Assembly: GCF_003837865.1 (NCBI RefSeq)
Contig: NZ_RQIS01000017.1
Coordinates: 1-64,000, forward strand
Source of the DNA: Paraburkholderia dinghuensis
GTDB taxonomy: Bacteria; Pseudomonadota; Gammaproteobacteria; Burkholderiales; Burkholderiaceae
Length of the DNA: 64,000 bases
Direction: 5' to 3'
Below the pieces are notes generated by a model that worked only from the letters and a program-made list of their open reading frames with translations, searched no databases and was not told the origin of the DNA. Both the position numbers and the translations under genes were made by a program. This document shows, in pieces, positions 7,878-15,540 of the stretch; position 1 is the first letter of the stretch, and each line of letters starts with the position of its first letter.

Positions 7878-8408
7878 ATGTCTCGAGTAGGTAAGAGCCC
7901 GATCGCGCTGCAAGGCGCAGAGGCGACGCTCAGCGACGAGAAGATTACCGTCAAGGGCCCGCTGGGTACGATTTCGCAGGCTGCGAATCGCCTCGTGAAG
8001 GTGGTGAACGACAACGGCACGCTGAAGTTCGAGCCGGTCGACGACAGCCGCGAAGCGAATGCGATGTCTGGCACGATGCGCGCGATCGTCGCGAACATGG
8101 TGCAAGGCGTGACGAAGGGTTTTGAGCGCAAGCTGACGCTGGTTGGCGTCGGTTACCGTGCTCAAGCGCAAGGCGACAAGCTAAACCTGTCGCTGGGTTT
8201 CTCGCACCCGGTGGTGCACCAGATGCCGGAAGGCGTCAAGGCTGAAACCCCGTCGCAAACGGAAATCGTGATCAAGGGGATCAACAAGCAACAAGTTGGC
8301 CAAACCGCTGCCGAAGTGCGCGGTTATCGTCCGCCTGAGCCCTACAAGGGCAAGGGTGTGCGTTACGCCGACGAGGTTGTGATCCTCAAAGAAACGAAGA
8401 AGAAGTAA
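7878..8408 (+). CDS. rplF: 50S ribosomal protein L6
   Basis: The 176-aa L6 protein has two tandem similar domains and the conserved C-terminal motif RPPEPYKGKGVRYADEVV (residues about 153-170). It sits near the sarcin-ricin loop and factor-binding site. GGAGAAG precedes the ATG. Confidence 0.97.
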   Translation: MSRVGKSPIALQGAEATLSDEKITVKGPLGTISQAANRLVKVVNDNGTLKFEPVDDSREANAMSGTMRAIVANMVQGVTKGFERKLTLVGVGYRAQAQGDKLNLSLGFSHPVVHQMPEGVKAETPSQTEIVIKGINKQQVGQTAAEVRGYRPPEPYKGKGVRYADEVVILKETKKK

Positions 8409-8420
8409 GGGTGCGCAATC

Positions 8421-8786
8421 ATGGATAAGACTCAATCTCGCCTGCGCCGCGCTCGTCAGACGCGTCTCAAGATCGCTGAGCTGCAAGTCGCGCGCCTGGC
8501 CGTGCATCGCACGAACACGCACATCTATGCGCAAGTGTTCTCGCCCTGCGGCACCAAGGTGCTCGCCAGCGCGTCGACGCTCGAAGCCGAAGTGCGTGCG
8601 CAACTCGCAGACCAGTCGGGCAAGGGTGGCAACGTCACCGCTGCCACGCTGATCGGCAAGCGTATCGCAGAAAAGGCCAAGGCTGCCGGCATCGAATCCG
8701 TCGCCTTCGACCGCTCGGGTTTCCGCTACCACGGCCGCGTCAAGGCGCTGGCTGAGGCTGCGCGTGAAGCCGGGCTCAAGTTCTAA
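8421..8786 (+). CDS. rplR: 50S ribosomal protein L18
   Basis: The 121-aa L18 protein carries 5S rRNA into the large subunit together with L5. It has the basic N-terminus and the conserved C-terminal FDRSGFRYHGRVKALAEAAREAG. Confidence 0.97.
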   Translation: MDKTQSRLRRARQTRLKIAELQVARLAVHRTNTHIYAQVFSPCGTKVLASASTLEAEVRAQLADQSGKGGNVTAATLIGKRIAEKAKAAGIESVAFDRSGFRYHGRVKALAEAAREAGLKF

Positions 8787-8800
8787 GGGAAGAATTCGTC

Positions 8801-9319
8801 ATGGCAAAGATGCAAGCGAAAGTTCAGGCTGACGAACGCGACGACGGCCTTCGCGAAAAAATGATTTCGGTCAACCGCGTGACCAAGGTCGTGAAGGGTG
8901 GCCGTATTCTCGGCTTCGCCGCACTGACCGTGGTTGGCGACGGTGATGGCCGCGTCGGTATGGGCAAGGGCAAGGCGAAGGAAGTGCCGGTCGCTGTCCA
9001 GAAGGCGATGGAACAAGCTCGCCGCAACATGTTCAAGGTGCCTCTGAAGAGCGGTACCCTGCAACACGAAGTGCACGGCAAGCACGGCGCATCGGTGGTC
9101 CTCCTCGCTCCGGCGAAGGCTGGTACCGGTGTGATCGCCGGCGGCCCGATGCGCGCAGTGTTCGACGTGATGGGCGTGCAGAACGTCGTGGCCAAGAGCC
9201 ACGGTTCGACGAACCCGTACAACCTCGTTCGCGCAACGCTGGACGGTCTGCGCAAGCAGTCGACCCCGGCTGACATCGCGGCGAAGCGCGGCAAGTCCGT
9301 CGAAGACATTCTGGGCTAA
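8801..9319 (+). CDS. rpsE: 30S ribosomal protein S5
   Basis: The 172-aa S5 protein has a double-stranded RNA binding fold in the N-terminal half (ISVNRVTKVVKGGRILGFAA) and a ribosomal S5 C-terminal fold. It contributes to decoding accuracy and to mRNA unwinding at the entry site. The ORF is intact and of usual length. Confidence 0.97.
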   Translation: MAKMQAKVQADERDDGLREKMISVNRVTKVVKGGRILGFAALTVVGDGDGRVGMGKGKAKEVPVAVQKAMEQARRNMFKVPLKSGTLQHEVHGKHGASVVLLAPAKAGTGVIAGGPMRAVFDVMGVQNVVAKSHGSTNPYNLVRATLDGLRKQSTPADIAAKRGKSVEDILG

Positions 9320-9330
9320 GGGTGGGCACC

Positions 9331-9513
9331 ATGTCTGAAAAAACTGTCAAGGTTCAGCTCGTCAAGAGCCTGATTGGGACCCGCGAATCGCACCGCGCCA
9401 CGGTGCGCGGCCTCGGCCTGCGCCGCCTGAACTCGATCTCCGAGCTGCAGGACACGCCGGCTGTGCGCGGCATGATCAACAAGGTCTCGTACCTCGTTAA
9501 GGTCATCGCCTAA
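9331..9513 (+). CDS. rpmD: 50S ribosomal protein L30
   Basis: The 60-aa L30 protein (MSEKTVKVQLVKSLIG) binds 23S rRNA near 5S. A GTG at 9322 would add three residues; the ATG at 9331 fits relatives and spacing after the rpsE stop. Confidence 0.95.
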   Translation: MSEKTVKVQLVKSLIGTRESHRATVRGLGLRRLNSISELQDTPAVRGMINKVSYLVKVIA

Positions 9514-9543
9514 GCGGTCACCAGAAGACTCCAGGAGTTGAAA

Positions 9544-9978
9544 ATGGAATTGAATAACCTGAAGCCGGCAGAAGGCGCGAAGCACGCAAAGCGTCGCGTC
9601 GGTCGCGGCATCGGCTCCGGCCTCGGCAAGACCGCTGGCCGTGGTCACAAGGGTCAGAAATCGCGTTCGGGCGGCTTCCACAAGGTCGGCTTCGAAGGCG
9701 GTCAAATGCCGCTGCAGCGTCGTCTGCCGAAGCGTGGCTTCACCTCGCTGACGAAGGAATTCGTCGGTGAAGTGCGCCTCGCTGACATCGAGAAGCTGCC
9801 GGTCGACGAAATCGATCTGCTGGCTCTCAAGCAGGCAGGCCTCGTTGGCGAACTGACCAGGAGCGCAAAGATCATCGCCACCGGCGAAATCAAGCGCAAG
9901 GTCGTCGTGAAGGGTCTGGGTGCGACGAAGAACGCGCGTGCTGCGATCGAAGCAGCAGGCGGTTCTTTTGCCGAGTGA
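9544..9978 (+). CDS. rplO: 50S ribosomal protein L15
   Basis: The 144-aa L15 protein has a very basic Gly-rich N-terminus (KRRVGRGIGSGLGKTAGRGH, residues 16-35) that threads into 23S rRNA. A TTG at 9538 would add two residues; the ATG at 9544 with CAGGAG 8 nt upstream is preferred. Confidence 0.96.
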   Translation: MELNNLKPAEGAKHAKRRVGRGIGSGLGKTAGRGHKGQKSRSGGFHKVGFEGGQMPLQRRLPKRGFTSLTKEFVGEVRLADIEKLPVDEIDLLALKQAGLVGELTRSAKIIATGEIKRKVVVKGLGATKNARAAIEAAGGSFAE

Positions 9979-9987
9979 TTGTGAGTG

Positions 9988-10013
9988 GTGCGTGCGGGCT
10001 TGCCCGCCGTCAC
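9988..10013 (+). other. Hairpin between rplO and secY
   Basis: Stem GCGGGC (9994-9999) with GCCCGC (10002-10007), loop TT, closed by GTG/CAC. There is no T-run. It lies in the 59-nt gap before secY and may affect secY mRNA stability or the ribosomal-protein/SecY ratio. Confidence 0.4.
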
Positions 10014-10037
10014 TAACATCTGCATCGGAGAAGCTAG

Positions 10038-11384
10038 TTGGCTAACAGCCCGAGTCTCGCAAAAACCGGTCGCAGCGCACCGAAGTTCGGCGACCTGCGC
10101 CGGCGTGCAATGTTCCTGCTGCTGGCGCTGGTCGTTTATCGCATCGGTGCGCACATTCCGGTTCCGGGCATCGACCCGGACCAGCTCGCGAAGCTCTTTC
10201 AGAGCCAGTCGGGCGGCATCCTTGGCATGTTCAACATGTTCTCGGGTGGTGCGCTGTCGCGGTTCACGATCTTCGCGCTGGGTGTGATGCCGTATATCTC
10301 GGCGTCGATCATCCTGCAGCTGATGGCGATTGTCTCGCCGCAGCTGGAGGCGCTGAAGAAAGAAGGGCAGGCCGGACAACGCAAGATCACGCAGTACACG
10401 CGGATCTTCACGGTGGTGCTGGCGACGTTTCAGGCGTTCGGCATTGCAGTCGCGCTGGAAAATCAGCCTGGGCTCGTGATCGATCCGGGCATGGTGTTCC
10501 GCCTGACGACGGTCGTGACGCTCGTGACGGGCACGATGTTCCTGATGTGGCTCGGTGAGCAGATCACGGAACGTGGCCTCGGCAACGGCATCTCGATCAT
10601 CATCTTCGGCGGGATTGCGGCGGGCTTCCCGAATGCGATCAGCGGGTTGTTCACGCTGGTGCAGACCGGCTCGATGGGTCCGTTCTCCGCAATCATCGTG
10701 GTCGTGTTGATCGCAGCTGTGACGTATCTGGTGGTGTTCATCGAACGCGGCCAGCGCAAGATCCTCGTGAACTATGCGAAGCGTCAGGTTGGTAACAAGA
10801 TTTACGGTGGGCAGTCGTCGCACCTGCCGCTGAAGTTGAACATGTCGGGCGTGATTCCGCCGATCTTTGCATCGTCGATCATCCTGTTCCCGGCAACCAT
10901 CCTGAACTGGTTCAGTTCGGGGTCGCAAACCAGCTGGTTCGCGAACACGCTGCACAACGTGGCCGAGGCCCTCAAGCCTGGCCAGCCCGTGTACGTGTTG
11001 CTGTATGCGTTGGCGATTGTCTTCTTCTGCTTCTTCTACACCGCACTGGTGTTCAACAGCAGGGAAACAGCCGACAACCTGAAAAAGAGTGGCGCGTTCG
11101 TACCTGGCATCCGCCCGGGCGATCAAACGGCCCGTTATATCGACCGCATCCTCACGCGTCTGACGCTGGCCGGTGCGATCTATATCGTGTTCGTTTGTTT
11201 GCTGCCCGAATTTCTGGTGCTGCGCTGGAATGTACCGTTCTATTTTGGTGGCACGTCGCTGCTGATCATTGTCGTCGTCACAATGGACTTCATGGCGCAG
11301 GTGCAGTCGTACGTTATGTCGCAACAATATGAATCGCTGCTCAAGAAGGCTAACTTCAAGGGTGGCGGCGTCCCGATGCGTTGA
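10038..11384 (+). CDS. secY: Protein translocase subunit SecY
   Basis: The 448-aa SecY protein forms the ten-helix channel of the SecYEG translocon in the inner membrane. Typical segments are IPVPGIDPDQL near residue 38-48, MPYISASIILQL in the second helix, and the cytosolic loop with QRKILVNYAKRQVG. It starts with TTG at 10038: GGAG at 10027-10030 is well spaced and relatives start MANSPSL. The rare start may keep SecY output below that of its ribosomal neighbours. Confidence 0.96.
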   Translation: MANSPSLAKTGRSAPKFGDLRRRAMFLLLALVVYRIGAHIPVPGIDPDQLAKLFQSQSGGILGMFNMFSGGALSRFTIFALGVMPYISASIILQLMAIVSPQLEALKKEGQAGQRKITQYTRIFTVVLATFQAFGIAVALENQPGLVIDPGMVFRLTTVVTLVTGTMFLMWLGEQITERGLGNGISIIIFGGIAAGFPNAISGLFTLVQTGSMGPFSAIIVVVLIAAVTYLVVFIERGQRKILVNYAKRQVGNKIYGGQSSHLPLKLNMSGVIPPIFASSIILFPATILNWFSSGSQTSWFANTLHNVAEALKPGQPVYVLLYALAIVFFCFFYTALVFNSRETADNLKKSGAFVPGIRPGDQTARYIDRILTRLTLAGAIYIVFVCLLPEFLVLRWNVPFYFGGTSLLIIVVVTMDFMAQVQSYVMSQQYESLLKKANFKGGGVPMR

Positions 11385-11392
11385 AAGGACCT

Positions 11393-11611
11393 ATGGCCAA
11401 AGACGATGTAATCCAGATGCAGGGTGAGGTCATCGAAAACCTCCCCAACGCAACCTTCCGGGTGAAGTTGGAGAACGGCCATGTCGTCCTGGGGCATATT
11501 TCGGGAAAAATGCGGATGCACTACATCCGCATTCTCCCGGGCGACAAGGTGACGGTTGAATTGACGCCTTACGATCTGTCGCGTGCGCGGATCGTGTTCC
11601 GGGCGAAGTGA
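11393..11611 (+). CDS. infA: Translation initiation factor IF-1
   Basis: The 72-aa S1/OB-fold protein (MAKDDVIQMQGEVIENLPNA) binds the 30S A-site during initiation. The ATG at 11393 follows AAAGGA. An in-frame TTG at 11381 is too far upstream. It sits between secY and rpmJ as in many bacteria. Confidence 0.96.
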   Translation: MAKDDVIQMQGEVIENLPNATFRVKLENGHVVLGHISGKMRMHYIRILPGDKVTVELTPYDLSRARIVFRAK

Positions 11612-11632
11612 TTTAGGAAAAAGGGTAATATC

Positions 11633-11749
11633 ATGAAAGTGATGGCATCGGTAAAGCGCATTTGCCGCAACTGCAAAATCATCAAGCGCAACGGCGTCGT
11701 TCGCGTGATCTGCAGCTCGGACCCGCGCCACAAGCAGCGTCAAGGCTGA
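11633..11749 (+). CDS. rpmJ: 50S ribosomal protein L36
   Basis: The 38-codon gene encodes MKVMASVKRICRNCKII and ends RHKQRQG. It keeps the zinc ribbon ligands C-x2-C, then C and H, so it is the zinc-binding form of L36. L36 is one of the last proteins to join the 50S subunit. Confidence 0.95.
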   Translation: MKVMASVKRICRNCKIIKRNGVVRVICSSDPRHKQRQG

Positions 11750-11751
11750 TT

Positions 11752-11769
11752 AGCGCGCTTGCGCTTTTT
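11752..11769 (+). terminator. Small hairpin with T-run before rpsM
   Basis: Stem AGCGC (11752-11756) / GCGCT (11761-11765), loop GCTT, then TTTT. The five-pair stem is short, so only partial termination is likely. It lies at the head of the alpha operon, where E. coli has S4-controlled regulation. Confidence 0.35.
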
Positions 11770-11784
11770 GTTTGAGGAAAAACA

Positions 11785-12150
11785 ATGGCTCGTATCGCAG
11801 GGGTTAACATCCCGAACCACCAGCACACTGAAATCGGCCTGACGGCTATTTTCGGTATCGGCCGCACGCGTTCGCGCAACATCTGCGTGACTGCTGGCGT
11901 CCCGTTTGACAAAAAGGTCAAGGACCTGAACGACGCGGATCTCGAAAAGCTGCGTGAGGAAGTGGGCAAGTTTGTCGTCGAAGGCGATCTGCGCCGTGAA
12001 GTGACGATGAACATCAAGCGCCTGATGGACCTCGGCTGCTACCGCGGCGTGCGCCATCGCAAGGGCCTGCCCCTGCGCGGCCAGCGTACGCGTACCAATG
12101 CGCGTACGCGCAAGGGTCCGCGCCGCGCAGCGCAATCGCTGAAGAAGTAA
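11785..12150 (+). CDS. rpsM: 30S ribosomal protein S13
   Basis: The 121-aa S13 protein (MARIAGVNIPNHQHTEIGLTAI) makes bridges from the 30S head to the large subunit and its basic C-terminus (RKGPRRAAQSLKK) contacts P-site tRNA. It is the first gene of the alpha operon. GAGGAAAAAC precedes the ATG. Confidence 0.97.
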   Translation: MARIAGVNIPNHQHTEIGLTAIFGIGRTRSRNICVTAGVPFDKKVKDLNDADLEKLREEVGKFVVEGDLRREVTMNIKRLMDLGCYRGVRHRKGLPLRGQRTRTNARTRKGPRRAAQSLKK

Positions 12151-12175
12151 GCGGAACTAGTTACAGGAAAACGTA

Positions 12176-12580
12176 ATGGCTAAGGCTTCGAACAACACCG
12201 CGGCGCAACGCGTTCGCAAGAAGGTTAAGAAGAACGTCGCCGAGGGCGTGGTTCACGTTCACGCGTCGTTCAACAACACCATCATCACCATCACCGACCG
12301 TCAGGGCAACGCGCTTGCCTGGGCAACCTCGGGTGGTCAGGGCTTCAAGGGGTCGCGTAAGTCGACGCCCTTCGCAGCTCAGGTCGCAGCCGAGTCGGCT
12401 GGCCGCGTGGCGATGGAATACGGCGTGAAGAACCTCGAAGTGCGTATCAAGGGCCCCGGTCCTGGCCGCGAATCGGCGGTGCGCGCGCTGCATGGTCTTG
12501 GCATCAAGATCACCGCGATCTCCGACGTGACGCCGGTTCCGCACAACGGCTGCCGTCCGCCGAAGCGCCGCCGCATCTAA
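12176..12580 (+). CDS. rpsK: 30S ribosomal protein S11
   Basis: The 134-aa S11 protein has the conserved region HASFNNTIITITDRQGNALAW and the C-terminus NGCRPPKRRRI. It lines the platform next to the E-site and Shine-Dalgarno helix. CAGGAAAAC gives the ribosome binding site. Confidence 0.97.
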   Translation: MAKASNNTAAQRVRKKVKKNVAEGVVHVHASFNNTIITITDRQGNALAWATSGGQGFKGSRKSTPFAAQVAAESAGRVAMEYGVKNLEVRIKGPGPGRESAVRALHGLGIKITAISDVTPVPHNGCRPPKRRRI

Positions 12581-12744
12581 AGCGTCGCTTTTGCCTCGTG
12601 CCTGTGCCGCCGGAAACGGCGTGTGCGGGCGCTTGGCGTTATTGAATTGACTAAGCCCACCGTTCGGTTCAAAGAGCCGGACTAGCGCGAAGGCAGGGTT
12701 TTCCCACTTAGCCCTCGCGTGATCAATCATCGAAGGAAAGTAAC

Positions 12745-13368
12745 GTGGCACGTTATATCGGCCCGAAGGCCAAGCTGTCCCGCCGTGAAGGCACCGACCT
12801 CTTCCTGAAGAGCGCCCGCCGTTCGCTCGCTGACAAGTGCAAGCTCGACAGCAAGCCGGGTCAGCACGGCCGCACCTCGGGTGCCCGTACCTCGGACTAC
12901 GGTACGCAACTGCGCGAAAAGCAAAAAGTGAAGCGCATCTACGGCGTGCTCGAGCGTCAGTTCCGCCGCTACTTCGCGGAAGCGGACCGCCGCAAGGGCA
13001 ACACCGGTGAAAACCTGCTGCAACTGCTCGAGTCGCGTCTCGACAACGTCGTGTACCGCATGGGCTTCGCCTCGACGCGCGCTGAAGCGCGTCAGCTCGT
13101 GAGCCACAAGGCGCTGACGCTGAACGGCGTCGTCGCAAACGTGCCGTCGATGCAAGTCAAGGCGGGCGACATCGTCGCCATCCGCGAAAAGGCGAAGAAG
13201 CAGGCTCGTATCGTCGAAGCACTGTCGCTGGCTGAACAAGGCGGCATGCCGCAGTGGGTTTCGGTCGATGCGAAGAAGTTCGAAGGTACGTTCAAGGGCA
13301 TGCCGGAGCGCAGCGACATCGCTGGCGACATCAACGAAAGCCTGATCGTCGAATTGTATTCGCGTTAA
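12745..13368 (+). CDS. rpsD: 30S ribosomal protein S4
   Basis: The 207-aa S4 protein, a primary 16S rRNA binder, starts with GTG at 12745 behind AAGGAAAG. It has the S4 RNA-binding domain (ESRLDNVVYRMGFASTRAEARQLVSHKALTLNG, residues about 95-128). S4 is the translational repressor of the alpha operon in E. coli. The 164-nt gap before it holds only weak hairpins and no promoter I trust. Confidence 0.97.
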   Translation: MARYIGPKAKLSRREGTDLFLKSARRSLADKCKLDSKPGQHGRTSGARTSDYGTQLREKQKVKRIYGVLERQFRRYFAEADRRKGNTGENLLQLLESRLDNVVYRMGFASTRAEARQLVSHKALTLNGVVANVPSMQVKAGDIVAIREKAKKQARIVEALSLAEQGGMPQWVSVDAKKFEGTFKGMPERSDIAGDINESLIVELYSR

Positions 13369-13379
13369 TGGGATCGATG

Positions 13380-13431
13380 GCCGAGGGCGCCTCTGTGCTT
13401 CGCGCAAGAGGCGTCCTCGGCTGTTCGTTTT
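13380..13431 (+). terminator. Strong hairpin between rpsD and rpoA
   Basis: A 15-bp stem, arms 13380-13394 and 13407-13421 (GCCGAGGGCGCCTCT against AGAGGCGTCCTCGGC, one G-U pair), 12-nt loop, then TGTTCGTTTT. The T-run is weak. It looks like an attenuator or an mRNA processing site that would set rpoA lower than rpsD. Confidence 0.55.
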
Positions 13432-13492
13432 CAGGTTGTGCCATCTCAGCCTTATCGGTGTAACGAGCCGAGGGTATTGAAAAGGAAACCCT

Positions 13493-14470
13493 ATGCAAAC
13501 CAGTTTGCTGAAACCCAAGATCATCGCTGTGGAATCGCTCGGCGACAACCATGCGAAAGTGGTTATGGAGCCGTTCGAACGCGGTTATGGCCACACCTTG
13601 GGTAACGCGCTCCGGCGCGTGCTGCTGTCGTCGATGGTGGGCTATGCGCCGACCGAAGTGACGATCGCAGGCGTCGTGCACGAGTATTCGACGCTCGACG
13701 GTGTGCAAGAGGACGTGGTCAACCTGCTGCTGAACCTGAAGGGTGTGGTTTTCAAGCTGCATAACCGTGACGAAGTGACGGTTACGCTGCGCAAGGAAGC
13801 CGAAGGCGTCGTGACGGCAGGCGACATCGAACTGTCGCACGATTGCGAAGTCATCAATCCCGATCACGTGATCGCGCATCTGACGAAGGGCGGCAAGCTC
13901 GACGTTCAGATCAAGGTTGAGAAGGGCCGCGGCTATGTCCCGGGCAACGTGCGCCGTTATGGCGAAGACTCGGCCAAGATCATCGGCCGTATTGTGCTGG
14001 ATGCGTCGTTCTCGCCGGTTCGCCGCGTGAGCTATGCCGTGGAAAGCGCGCGTGTCGAACAGCGTACCGACCTCGACAAGCTCGTGATGAACATCGAAAC
14101 CAACGGCGTGATCTCGCCGGAGGAAGCGATCCGTCAATCGGCGCGCATCCTCGTGGATCAGCTGTCGGTGTTCGCTGCACTGGAAGGCACGGAAACGGCG
14201 GCGGAAGCCCCGTCGCGCGCACCGCAGATCGATCCGATCCTGCTGCGTCCGGTGGACGATCTCGAACTCACGGTTCGCTCGGCGAACTGCCTGAAGGCCG
14301 AGAACATCTACTACATCGGCGACCTGATCCAGCGCACCGAGAACGAGTTGCTCAAGACCCCGAATCTGGGTCGCAAGTCGCTCAACGAGATCAAGGAAGT
14401 GCTCGCTTCGCGCGGTCTCACGCTTGGCATGAAGCTCGAAAACTGGCCGCCGGCTGGTCTCGACAAGTAA
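13493..14470 (+). CDS. rpoA: DNA-directed RNA polymerase subunit alpha
   Basis: The 325-aa alpha subunit has an N-terminal dimerisation domain (GYGHTLGNALRRVLLSS around residues 32-48) and a C-terminal domain (residues about 245-325) with NLGRKSLNEIKEVL, which contacts UP elements and activators. Length and residues are normal. It is flanked on both sides by terminator-like hairpins. Confidence 0.97.
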   Translation: MQTSLLKPKIIAVESLGDNHAKVVMEPFERGYGHTLGNALRRVLLSSMVGYAPTEVTIAGVVHEYSTLDGVQEDVVNLLLNLKGVVFKLHNRDEVTVTLRKEAEGVVTAGDIELSHDCEVINPDHVIAHLTKGGKLDVQIKVEKGRGYVPGNVRRYGEDSAKIIGRIVLDASFSPVRRVSYAVESARVEQRTDLDKLVMNIETNGVISPEEAIRQSARILVDQLSVFAALEGTETAAEAPSRAPQIDPILLRPVDDLELTVRSANCLKAENIYYIGDLIQRTENELLKTPNLGRKSLNEIKEVLASRGLTLGMKLENWPPAGLDK

Positions 14471-14477
14471 GTAGTCT

Positions 14478-14533
14478 GGCAAGGACGCGGATTTTCCCGT
14501 ATTTTTCCTGTAAAATCCGCGTCTTGCCTTTTT
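14478..14533 (+). terminator. Terminator-like hairpin between rpoA and rplQ
   Basis: Arms 14478-14495 and 14512-14528 pair over 17 bp with a single bulged G (GGCAAGGACGCGGATTTT against AAAATCCGCGTCTTGCC), followed by TTTTT 14529-14533. It has the full look of an intrinsic terminator, yet rplQ follows 88 nt later with no strong promoter seen. Partial read-through is likely. Confidence 0.65.
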
Positions 14534-14620
14534 CTGATACCGGCCCGTGCTTTGGTTGGGTTGTAAGACCCTCGAAGCGATAGAAGAGCTGGACCAAAAC
14601 TCTGTTTCAAGGAAATTGAA

Positions 14621-15013
14621 ATGCGTCACCGTCATGGTCTGCGGAAACTGAACCGCACGAGCAGCCACCGTCTGGCAATGCTCCGTAACATGTCCAACTC
14701 GCTGATCGAGCACGAAGTCATCAAGACCACGCTGCCGAAGGCGAAGGAACTCCGTAAGGTTGTCGAGCCCCTCATCACGCTCGGCAAGAAGCCGTCGCTC
14801 GCGAACCGCCGTCTGGCGTTCAACCGCCTGCGCGATCGTGACTCGGTCACGAAGCTGTTCGACGTGCTCGGTCCGCGTTTCGCGAACCGTCCGGGCGGCT
14901 ACCTGCGCATCCTGAAGTTCGGCTTCCGCGTCGGCGACAACGCACCGATGGCGCTCGTCGAACTGCTCGACCGTCCGGAAGTCGCGGACGAGAACGTGCA
15001 AGAAGCGGAATAA
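14621..15013 (+). CDS. rplQ: 50S ribosomal protein L17
   Basis: The 130-aa L17 protein (MRHRHGLRKLNRTSSHR) lies near the exit tunnel. It is the last gene of the superoperon. CAAGGAAATTGAA precedes the ATG. A clear terminator follows. Confidence 0.97.
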   Translation: MRHRHGLRKLNRTSSHRLAMLRNMSNSLIEHEVIKTTLPKAKELRKVVEPLITLGKKPSLANRRLAFNRLRDRDSVTKLFDVLGPRFANRPGGYLRILKFGFRVGDNAPMALVELLDRPEVADENVQEAE

Positions 15014-15041
15014 GCTTCCTGCGGCGCTCCAGCCGTATATG

Positions 15042-15069
15042 AAAAAGCCAGGCCTAGCCTGGCTTTTTT
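15042..15069 (+). terminator. Intrinsic terminator after rplQ
   Basis: Stem AGCCAGGC / GCCTGGCT (15046-15053, 15057-15064) with loop CTA, flanked by A-run and TTTTTT. It ends the ribosomal superoperon. Confidence 0.9.
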
Positions 15070-15192
15070 GTTTCCGTCACGAAATATTCGCGTACTGTGG
15101 GCGTTAGCTCCTTGTCGGGGCGCTTTGTCGCTCTGGCCGGCGCCAGAAGGCGATCGGCGCCGGTGGTACGATTACGTCCTGCCTGAAGCTTC

Positions 15193-15540
15193 GTGCCGGA
15201 GTTCGCCTTGACGCTCAATGTAACCCTGATGTTGACCACGGTGCCCGACGCCGCGACCGCCGACCGGCTGACCGCGGATGCGCTCGCCGGGCGTCTCGCT
15301 GCGTGCGTCACACGAATGGGCGCGGTTCGATCGCAGTATCACTGGCAAGGCAAAATCGAATCTGCCGACGAAATCCAGTTGATCTTCAAGACGAGCGAAG
15401 CCCGCGCAGTCGACCTCGAACAGTTCATCCAGACCCAGCATCCCTACGACACACCCGAGATCCTTTCGTGGCAAGTCGCGGCGTCGAACGCTTACGGGCA
15501 GTGGGTCGATGCCGAAACCCAGCGACCCATTCATGTTTAA
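15193..15540 (+). CDS. cutA: Divalent cation tolerance protein CutA
   Basis: The protein, up to 115 aa, is a CutA1 ferredoxin-like trimer (LMLTTVPDAATADRLTADAL; GKIESADEIQLIFKT; HPYDTPEILSW). In E. coli cutA was linked to copper tolerance, and the phenotype may come from the adjacent dsbD, which follows here too. The GTG at 15193 is the longest start. A TTG at 15208 would give the shorter family-like N-terminus. The end overlaps the start region of dsbD. Confidence 0.88.
   Translation: MPEFALTLNVTLMLTTVPDAATADRLTADALAGRLAACVTRMGAVRSQYHWQGKIESADEIQLIFKTSEARAVDLEQFIQTQHPYDTPEILSWQVAASNAYGQWVDAETQRPIHV

Noticed and set aside
9702..11327. Open frame of 541 codons antisense to secY and rplO
   Set aside because: Low-complexity Arg/His/Asp composition and full overlap with two certain genes.
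12581..12744. rpsK-rpsD spacer as an S4 binding site or promoter
   Set aside because: Only short hairpins and a TTGACT without a matching -10 are present.
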